A stretch of 64,000 nucleotides of DNA, from NCBI GenBank assembly GCA_022578605.1, contig MU394051.1, positions 979,664 through 1,043,663 of the forward strand, in the 5' to 3' direction. A model generated the notes under the pieces. The model made no database searches. It was not told the DNA's origin and was given only the letters and a program-made list of their open reading frames with translations. Position 1 is the first letter of the stretch, and each line of letters starts with the position of its first letter. The stretch comes from Camillea tinctor. Taxonomy: Eukaryota > Ascomycota > Sordariomycetes > Xylariales > Xylariaceae. The translations under genes were made by a program, and so were the position numbers. Below are positions 55,898 through 64,000 of this stretch, in pieces.

Positions 55898-58800
55898 TCG
55901 TCGACTACACCTGAGAACGGTGCCTCATGCACCTCGACGCCGAAGATTCTAAAAGGTGCCCTTTCCAGCTAACTCTAGGTATCTAGGGAATTTACACATA
56001 CACAGACACACACACATATTCACTCCCGTGATGCGACTTGACGCCGAGCTTTTGGATCCCTCTCGGTAATAGATATCACACGTACGTAGTACAGAGGCCA
56101 ACTTCACATAGAGAATAATCTTCATCTGTGCAAGGCTGGTGGGCGGCTGCATAACAGGGTCTCGCGGTTGTCTACCGTTAGCGGGTCAGGGACGAAGCCG
56201 CAGCCGATGCGGCACACTAAGAGCAAGATGTTCATTTGATCTTCTGGAATGGGCTGGTCACGCACGATTACAGTACATTAGTGGACATTGAACAGCCTGG
56301 CTAGCTGAGGATCTGTCAACACGCAGGTCCTGGCCCACGAAACGCAGCCAAGTTGAGAGGTAGTCTGCAAGTTAAGTTGAAATATTATTACTGGCTTGCC
56401 CCCCTTTTGCGGGGGGGCGAGGTTTCCATACTTCTAAGGGACTCGCGCAAGCTGCATCTTGAAATCATCAGTGACCGAGCAGAGGGCTGCAATCATAAAC
56501 ACCTGCATAACCGAACGGGCCTGCCTCGATGCGGCCGTCTTTCCGATGAGGCGTGTAGGATGCAGAAGCGTGCCTTAGTCTACAGGAGGCCGTTGAGGTA
56601 CGCTTCACAGCACCGCACCACCTACACTAACCTATGTACGTATGTATGTATATATGTACATACGTACTTACATACATATGCTAAGCCTATCTAGCAAGTA
56701 GCGCACGGTGTAGAAGTAATGCTACACGAGTGAGACCATCAATTTTACCGGCCGACGTCTTAGCCTGGCTCTATCGTAGCACGTTAACGATCGGAATATT
56801 TTCAATCCTTTTAGCCAGTCAACATAGAGAGTGTCCCTCCAAGACAGCGCCGAACTGCAAATTGGTGTTTAGCTCCGACCTTTCACAGCGCTTCTCTAGC
56901 CGCCGGCGACGCCCACAGTATAACTGGGAGTGCGGCCGTGGAGAAAGTTCTCCATTATGAATTTGGATTTATGGGTCGCTCTTCTCTGTCAACTCTCGTC
57001 CAACAGGCGCGCTTGTCTTTTGCAAGGTCGACGATCCAACTAACCGCAATGGGCTATGATTTCTTGTCATGGCTCGGCGAGCGGGACCACTTTGTCAGCA
57101 CTGATGCTGAATCGAGTAGCTGTCTGACGGCATATCATGCCATTCCCGTATTGTCTCTCTAACCATGTACCGCACTTCGACCTGCAGCAATATAACATAA
57201 AGAAGCAGCTAGTGGGAAGTACATAACAGCAGCCGTATACCTGCCAAGACCCCCAGGACCCCCAAGACTCCAAGACCACTAGCCAGGACCTAGAGCCGCG
57301 GGTATCTACACTACACTATGTTGGCCGCTGGTGCTGGTCCTGGCCGCTGGCCGGCAGCCTCAAAACCGAGCACAGACATTGCGGAGCCACCCACCAACCC
57401 TTGGAGGTCTCGACTGTCTACTACCTAGTGTACCTACACTACACCATATGGGGGAGGGAGATTCTTAACTTACTCCACAGTTTCCCAGGTCATCACGGAC
57501 TTTGATCCCCTTTGTAATAAAGCCCTTATATTACCTACTTATGGGTGGACGTTCGCCATTACGGACGTACACTAGGTAAGTAGATAGCTGAATTTCAATT
57601 TCGAACATTGATCCAGTCCCAGTGGAATCTCGGGTTGGATCTGGTCATTTCTTCAACAATGCTTACTTTTACGATTTAGCATGACCAACATCTGTGATGA
57701 TTGTGACGGGCAGCGCCTAATTCTCGCGTGGCCTTTCAGACATTGTCTTTGCTTTTTTTTCTTCTTTTTTTCTTTTTATGTCCCCCCCCCCCTTCTTCTT
57801 GTTCCACCTATCTCGAGCCTTAATTTCGTACCATAAAATTCGACATTGGGGTTCATTGTTGGTAGGTAATTAGTCTTGTACGTCTGGTCTACCTGCCTAT
57901 TTCCCATCGAAAATAAATAAATAAATCAATCAAAAACAAATAACAATAACAACGTCGTATTCAATCTTTATGGTCGAGACAGATGCAGTCGAGGCTTTTG
58001 AAGCATGACGTTACCTCGAACCTGAGCCACGCAAACTTTACGTATGTAACTCCGTGTTCAGGTCGTCGGCAACACACAGTCGAAGAAGCATTCCACGGAC
58101 AATCTTGCATTTGTAAAGCCTCACTATGAGATCATACTGTTATGGGAAGAGTTGCCGACCCTCAAATTCGAATTGGGGAAAGGAAAGCCTTGCATGAAGC
58201 GGAATCCTGCACAGCCGCCTCGCGGTTTGTAGCACAATCTCGGCCCTCTTCGCGACTGTACACACACACACTACACACACATACACCCCCCCCCAAGGAA
58301 ACGCTAAACTCGAACAAGTCCTTTTAGCTTCCAGGATTCCTCAAGCCTCGCAAAGAGTTAGGCATTGATAATCCAGGATTCAGATAAAGCTGACCAACTG
58401 GAAGACAGCCCGGCGCACGGAAATGGTCTCGCTCGCTTGGACCTCCTGACCATTTCTGCCCAATAGCCCAATGGCATTCGGTAGTAGAAAGGCTTTCGCG
58501 TCCTGACCCGGAAATTATATCCAATAGTAAAGTCCGTTGCATTCTACAATGTGCTGTTGGTTGTTATATATGTGTGTGTAGGAGTGTGTGTGAGTGAATG
58601 AGTGAGTAAATGAATGAATGTATGGTATGTATGCTCTCGGAAGCCGTCAGGAACTGCCCATCGGTATTGGCCCTAACTATAATGTAGTAGTAGCATTTTC
58701 ATCTGGTGTAGTGCCAAAAGAAAACTACTCTTGGAAACCCATGCGTGCGAAAAGAAGAAAGAAAAATAAGGGCACCACCAGTATAGGGGTATCCATGGAC

Positions 58801-61800
58801 AAAAAGAAGTGGAAACAAGGGCCGTCCCTTTTTCCTTGTTGGTGTCTATTATTTATTTATTTGATTTTCTTTGGCCAGATCTAGCTATCTAGCGGACGTT
58901 AAGTGACAGGCGCGGGAGCGAGGGCTAGGGTCCGTCTATAAGCTGGACCCTCACGACATGTTCCAGCGGTTTACTCACTCGACTGTATACCACATAAAAT
59001 CTTACCCTTACCACATCAACCTGATAGAATGGAAAGACTTGTATACTGCATTTGATACCTCCCAATTCCACTACTTCCCCGGCAACCACCGCATGAGAAC
59101 TACGTAGAAACCAGAAATTCATCCAGAGCTGACGTCTTATCGGATGGCCGGCAGATGGGGGAGAGAAGAAAGAGAGAAAAAATTTTCTCTGCTTCCTCTC
59201 TCACTTGTCTCTCTGTTTCTTACATCCGCAGAGCTTCGAAGATCAACTAGGTTTAGAAACAGCTGCTTATCTTATGCTCGGACCGTTCCATGGTTGACGC
59301 TTTATTTTTTCGGGGCATATCTACCTTAGAATTCTGAAATGAGGCGTAAAGCACAAGGACTAACCCCGGTCCGCATGAGGACTGATCACCATGAGTGCCG
59401 CGATCCCTCCTTGAAGCTGAGGCTTCCGGCATTGAGCGGTTGTAAAAGCGTCAAATGGTGTGGAGAAACAGGGCCAAAAAGAAGTCAGGAGATCTGAGGA
59501 AACCGGCCTGTGCTTTGTTGTGCAATCGCCTTTCGGGGGGAACTAGGGTGGCCCCCCGGTTATTTCTGCTCAGTGCTCATCTCAATTTGACCTGGTCAAC
59601 GCTTGCTGGTTGCTGTTGTCTTACAGCCGGAGATAATGGGCATTGTAGTCGTGGGAATGGCGAGATGACCTGTTTCTCGGGGGCCACAACCACATGAAAG
59701 GGACAAGGAAAGAAACGAAGAGAGGGAGAGGGAAGAGAAAAAAAAATGCCATAGACAACACATACCCCTCCTTTTTTTCTGGTCAAATTATTTATTATGT
59801 GTGGTCTGATAATGACTGGTTTGGTAAATTTCTATACACTACAAGCGGACAAGTAACCCTGCGATGTCACTTCTCCACTACTAAACGCTGAAGAAGTGGT
59901 CACGAACAAAGCCTCCAAAACATAAATCAGTCTCGAGTCTCAAATACCTCGGAGGATTCAAGAGGGAATGGGAATAGCAGCGCTATTCTCTTGTAATAAC
60001 ATGAATCTTGGACAATGAGTGGGTATGTTTCTGGGCTGTAGTTGAAAGATGAGGGGCTCCTAGAGAGTTTCGACGAGGCTTCATGGGCTCTGGCTCGTTA
60101 GCTCCCGTCAAATAGCAGCACGAGAACCCATAATGACGATGGTCATAGCCGGTAATGGTGGCAGATAGTGGTCCATGTTTGGCCCCATGTTGGCCCTATG
60201 CTGGCCCTATGAGAAGCGATACGGTCCGTTTTCTACAAGGGGAGCTGGCCCATGACACCCTGTTTTCCAGCCCCTGTTCAGCAGCTAAACCTGTCAAGTG
60301 AGAGTGAGAACCCACAGGATTCACATCTGGTGGAGAATTGATGGGGCCAAGCTCTTCGGGATCCTAACGAAATACCTCATTGAGCGTCTTCATTCGAACA
60401 GCTTACCCGAAGCGGATTGTGTAGAAAGCTAGACTCGAAACCTCCGGAGACTCTACTGGACACCACGAAGTCTCTAGGAGTCGGTTGCGAGTCCGATAAC
60501 AGGGCAGCTATTTGCTATGCTTGCTCCGTCGTCCTTCCTGCTACCTAGTGTATATCCTGCCCGCTCCTTCGGACGGGGTTGTGTATGATACTATCGATAT
60601 AGTGTAGAAGAAGTAGAGAGTGATTGACGACAAATGAAGAAGTGCGTGCTGACGAAAAGTAGAATACCTACCTAGGTTCCTGGGTCCTCTCTCTTCCCCC
60701 CTCCTCCTCTCTCACTCCCCCCCAAGTGGGGTTTTAGGACTTGTAATAAGCTGTGGTTGTCCGCATCAACAAGAAAGTCCCAAATGCTGTATCCATTATT
60801 GCGTCTTGCTTTGCTCTGATTTGCTTTTCATCCTTCACGCGCCCCAGTTAGGCCTCGGGAGCTTCCAGTCTCCCGCATTCTAGCGAGATTCAGCTTTGCA
60901 GAGCTGCGAGATCTGCCCCCCTTCGGCGGCATCTCACTCACCATCCAATGTCCTTTTGTGAAAAAGGCCAACCAGACCGCTCAAGGTGAGAGGCCATGGT
61001 GAAACTAATGTTCATGTTTGATAGTAATGAGTTATAGTCTTTTGTTTCCCATCTTATTTGCTATAATTGTTTTTAAACGTAGCCAAAAAAGTGCTCCATG
61101 AGTCTTTTTCTCTCCCCTCTCCTCTCTCACTCTCCTTTTCTATCTTACCCGAGTCGTCTCATACATCCGTGACCTCGACGCCTTGCCGAACGTCCGTGGC
61201 TTTCGCTTGCTTTTTTTTTTAACCCCCCTACGCTTTACATCCTCTTTACTGCTCTTGTAAACCCTGTCTGATATGGCCAAGCCCAGGAATATAGCTCTCC
61301 AGTTTGTGTTTTCTCTGACAAGTTAAAATCACGGTAGCATTGTGATCTCCTCCACACGCCAGGGCCATGAAAGAGAGCAGAAAATAACTGCCCCCCAGTC
61401 CAACCAGCCCTTTTCTAGACAAAGTCCACGCCTACTTGTATTCATCTCTTCCTCGAGCGGGCCCCTTGTCTTCTCAGTCTTGTCATACCACATCTTATCC
61501 CTCGAGGTTACTGCCACCCTCCTCTAGGTATCTCTTCTGTCATTCAGAGCCCCCCCCGGATTCAAAAGGCACACACACACCCACATCCCTGTTAGTGCAT
61601 ACAAACATACATATCTATCCTACGTACGGTCTCCTCCACATGTCTGCGTCCACCACCATCTAGCCCTGCTTTCGCAGTGCATCTGATATTCTATCCCTAT
61701 GTCGACCAGCTAGCCGTTAGACTGTATTACAGCATCGACTTTCCCCTCAGAACTGAATCCTCCTCGATGGCAAAAGCTGGTGAAAAGTTATCTCCATCCC

Positions 61801-62515
61801 TCAGGTCCTGTTTGCTACGCAGTCTACCAGAATCTACCGATACTCCGGTCGTCTTCATTTACGCCTAAGATCTAGAACCACTGTTCCTGTCCGATGCGCC
61901 GACAAGGAAAGGCGATATAGTCGTAGGAAACCTTTTTAAGAAACACGCCCCCATTTTTGGAAGTATCTTCTTATTGTCCCAAAGTGTGTAAGAGTTGGGC
62001 CAACCTGACAGAGACCAGGAGACCAATCCTGGATGTTTGTTGGTTGGTGACTCCTAGGACTCGGCCGTCTCCTCCCGCGCCTGGGAAAACACAAGCATTA
62101 CAGCTTTACTACTTGAGTCGATACTTTGCGCCTCCTCGCCATTCTCCTTTCAGAGGTTTGCCAAGCAGCCTCTCCTAGACCGTCAACGCTACTGCAGCTC
62201 TCAACTGCACACGAATGTTTTTGAACTACACGGCAGACCATTACACACCTCCTACAAACCAATTGGTTAAACTGAGTATGCATGTCGTCTCCCGCTCGTA
62301 AAACTCAACTTGCCCAATACAGTCCGGCAGATCTGGACGGTCGCTATTATCAAATTCTACTGCCCTGATAGGCAAATCGACGTGGTCTGGTGAAAAACCT
62401 CCCATCACGGTGCTAGCAGCCCTCAGACCGGACCGTGAACAACAGTTGATGTGGCTCTAAGTCACATACACCTCCAAGAGTAGTCCTGCCTGAGCGGCTC
62501 AACCGGACGGGCACC
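55898..62515. other. 6.6-kb region with no recognisable gene
   Basis: Only short frames (up to about 113 codons), none with a family motif. It contains an 11-bp inverted repeat (56636-56667), a CA-rich tract (about 58259-58285), a C-run (57782-57792) and GGCCCTATG-type short repeats at about 60178-60211. Pyrimidine-rich DNA at 60687-60722, 61110-61140 and 61430-61560 may be the promoter and long leader of the CENP-B-type gene. Non-coding RNAs or a lineage-specific gene with short exons cannot be excluded. Confidence 0.5.
56636..56667. repeat. Perfect 11-bp inverted repeat, 10-nt spacer
   Basis: GTACGTATGTA (56636-56646) and TACATACGTAC (56657-56667) are exact reverse complements around TGTATATATG. 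Embedded in a TACATA/TATGTA-rich tract extending to about 56678. Confidence 0.9.
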
Positions 62516-64000
62516 ATGCATAACACCATGATCAGCTCCACTGGCATAGACCAGGATAACCAGCTGGCTCACGATAACACATACTCGGCCGACCACTGGG
62601 CTGATATGAACGCCTATACCCATATGGCCATGAACTACACAGGAGACTACTATGTTCAACCCATGACTCATGGACTGCCGTCAGAGTCTATCGGCGGGCA
62701 TATGGCTCCGCCGCCAGTGCCTCAGATGCATCATAACAGCTATTCAAATCATCTCCCACATCCATTAATCATCCCGACGCAACAACCTAGCCAGATCCCA
62801 TGGCCTAGCCTCCGGACAAACCCGTCCCAAAGTTATTCGGCACCTCCGGTAGCGATCCCCCCTGCCTCGGCACCTTTGAGACAGCCACCAAAGCTGGCTA
62901 CGATAAATACGACGCAGCCTAGGAGGACGTTAACCGACGAGGACCGACGGAAGATGTGCAAGTTCCATGAAGAGAACCCCGGTGTTAAGCAGACGGAGAT
63001 TGGTCTTAAATTTGGCGTCGAGCGAAGGTAGGTTGACTATGTGCGAGAAAGAGCAGCCTTGTGTGCTGACCATACACATAGTACCGTGTCGAAGGTCTTG
63101 CGGAAAAAAGACCAGTACCTTAATCAGGATGACCGAAGTGGCTCTCCCATCAAGAGGAACAAGGGCAAGTCCCCGCCTGATATCGAGCGCGCGTTAGCCA
63201 ACTGGGTCAGGGGACAGCAAAAGAAGGGTGTTGTAGTTAGTGACTATGAAATGGAGGAGAAAGCAAAGGTCTTCTGTACTGGCTCGGATAGTCCCTTGAA
63301 GGCAATCACTGCCTCCTGGATCGAGAAGTTCAAGCAGAAGCACGGGGTAGGTCCAGGAAAGCTAATTCGTAGGGCATCAGAAACGGCAATTCCTGACAGC
63401 ACTCGGTTGGAGACGGACTCACCATTGTTATCTGCTACACAGACCCCAGGTGGAATCTCACCGGCTTCGCCTGCTGGCCAAGACCCATCTCCCCAAGCCT
63501 CTTCTGCGAACGAGAGGACTGACGGGAAAGATGTTTCTTCCAATTTCATGGATTTTGAGAACAGTGGCTATAGACACCCACATTCGCAGAGCAGCACTTC
63601 CCTTTCCAGCTCTATAACTGAACCGCCAAGCTCGACCTTCTCAGGAGGAGCCTTCAGCCCGACGTCACAGTTCAACTTCTCACCCGATCCGAATACTGGA
63701 TTGTTTCCTCCAGGAAACCCTAATTTCCAGCGGCCCCGAAGCCAGACCGTCCCTAACATCGAGCCTCTCGAGTACATAAATCAATCCCAGACGAACGGTG
63801 GCGACCCCCTTACCCCTAAATATAGCGCTTCCGGAACTGCACCATCTTCGGCCCTCGAGTCTCCTGTACACGAGATAGCAGGCCCCTCCTTTGGACTTGA
63901 TTCAGCTATCTCCCCACCGGCTCTCCACCATGCGAGTAGTAATGGTAGCCTAGCTGGGAGATCTACTGCCTCGGGGGCAGTCTCTGCGATGGGGTCTACG
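62516..64000 (+). CDS. CENP-B/Psq-type HTH DNA-binding protein (3' end cut by window)
   Basis: Exon 1 62516-63027, 54-nt intron 63028-63081 (GTAGGT..ACATAG), exon 2 from 63082 open to the window end; at least 477 aa. The N-terminus is low-complexity, Pro/His/Asn/Gln-rich. A Psq-like helix-turn-helix (RRTLTDEDRRKMCKFHEENP, KQTEIGLKFGVERS + TVSKVLRKK) is completed by the splice. A CENP-B/Tc5-type second DNA-binding module follows (IERALANWVRGQQKKGVVVS, WIEKFKQKHG). The rest is Ser/Pro-rich and disordered, with no DDE transposase domain before the edge. Domesticated Tc5/pogo-like DNA-binding proteins of this shape are common fungal transcription regulators. Upstream non-coding or coding exons are possible. 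Confidence 0.85.

Noticed and set aside
58259..58285. CA-rich tract as a possible telomere-like or Z-DNA element
   Set aside because: Short, interrupted microsatellite; ordinary for fungal spacers.
1..64000. CRISPR array, insertion sequence, intact LTR or TIR transposon
   Set aside because: No regularly spaced repeats, reverse transcriptase, integrase or DDE transposase motifs found.

Overview
The window is nuclear chromosomal DNA of a filamentous ascomycete. The evidence is short GT..AG introns (about 45-210 nt) with CTAAC-type branch sites, intron-containing tRNA genes, pyrimidine-rich promoters, and fungal families (WSC proteins, HET proteins, S41/CPAF-like peptidase, CENP-B-type regulator). 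A Sordariomycete is likely; an order-level placement would be a guess. Gene models are spliced by eye from exon junctions that restore conserved protein motifs. CDS coordinates span first to last coding base and include introns, which are listed in each entry.

Left part (1-25.7 kb): sparse, AT-rich and accessory-like. It holds an intron-bearing tRNA-Glu, a secreted FMN-dependent alpha-hydroxy-acid dehydrogenase, an intron-bearing tRNA-Thr, a short conserved fungal protein with an LDLNLE-type C-terminus, and a Thg1-like 3'-5' RNA polymerase with a mitochondrial-looking N-terminus. These are followed by a secreted two-WSC-domain protein, a glutamine-rich protein, a 10-cysteine small secreted protein and a secreted S41 peptidase. 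Last comes a convergent pair: a NACHT-type STAND NTPase lacking C-terminal repeats and a HET-domain protein, whose stop codons lie 40 bp apart. HET and NACHT proteins are the usual components of fungal non-self recognition and regulated cell death, so this pair is the best candidate for a linked system.

Middle part (27-51 kb): mostly conserved housekeeping and regulatory genes. They are a CCCH/UPF1-like helicase/NF-X1/RZ-finger protein (ZNFX1/Hrr1/SAD-3 family, RNA silencing), a hypothetical ORF, a single-pass cell-surface protein, a large ankyrin/coiled-coil protein resembling the Set3-complex subunit Hos4, an ALKBH6-type dioxygenase convergent with a polyprenol reductase (Dfg10/SRD5A3 family), and an intron-bearing tRNA-Lys.

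Right part (51-64 kb): a 3.1 kb gene-free AT-rich stretch, the seven-exon DRG1/Rbg1 GTPase gene with two tiny 21-nt exons, a 6.6 kb stretch with no recognisable gene, and a CENP-B/Psq-type DNA-binding protein cut by the window end. Introns were placed without transcript data. No intact transposon, CRISPR array or prokaryotic-type element was seen.
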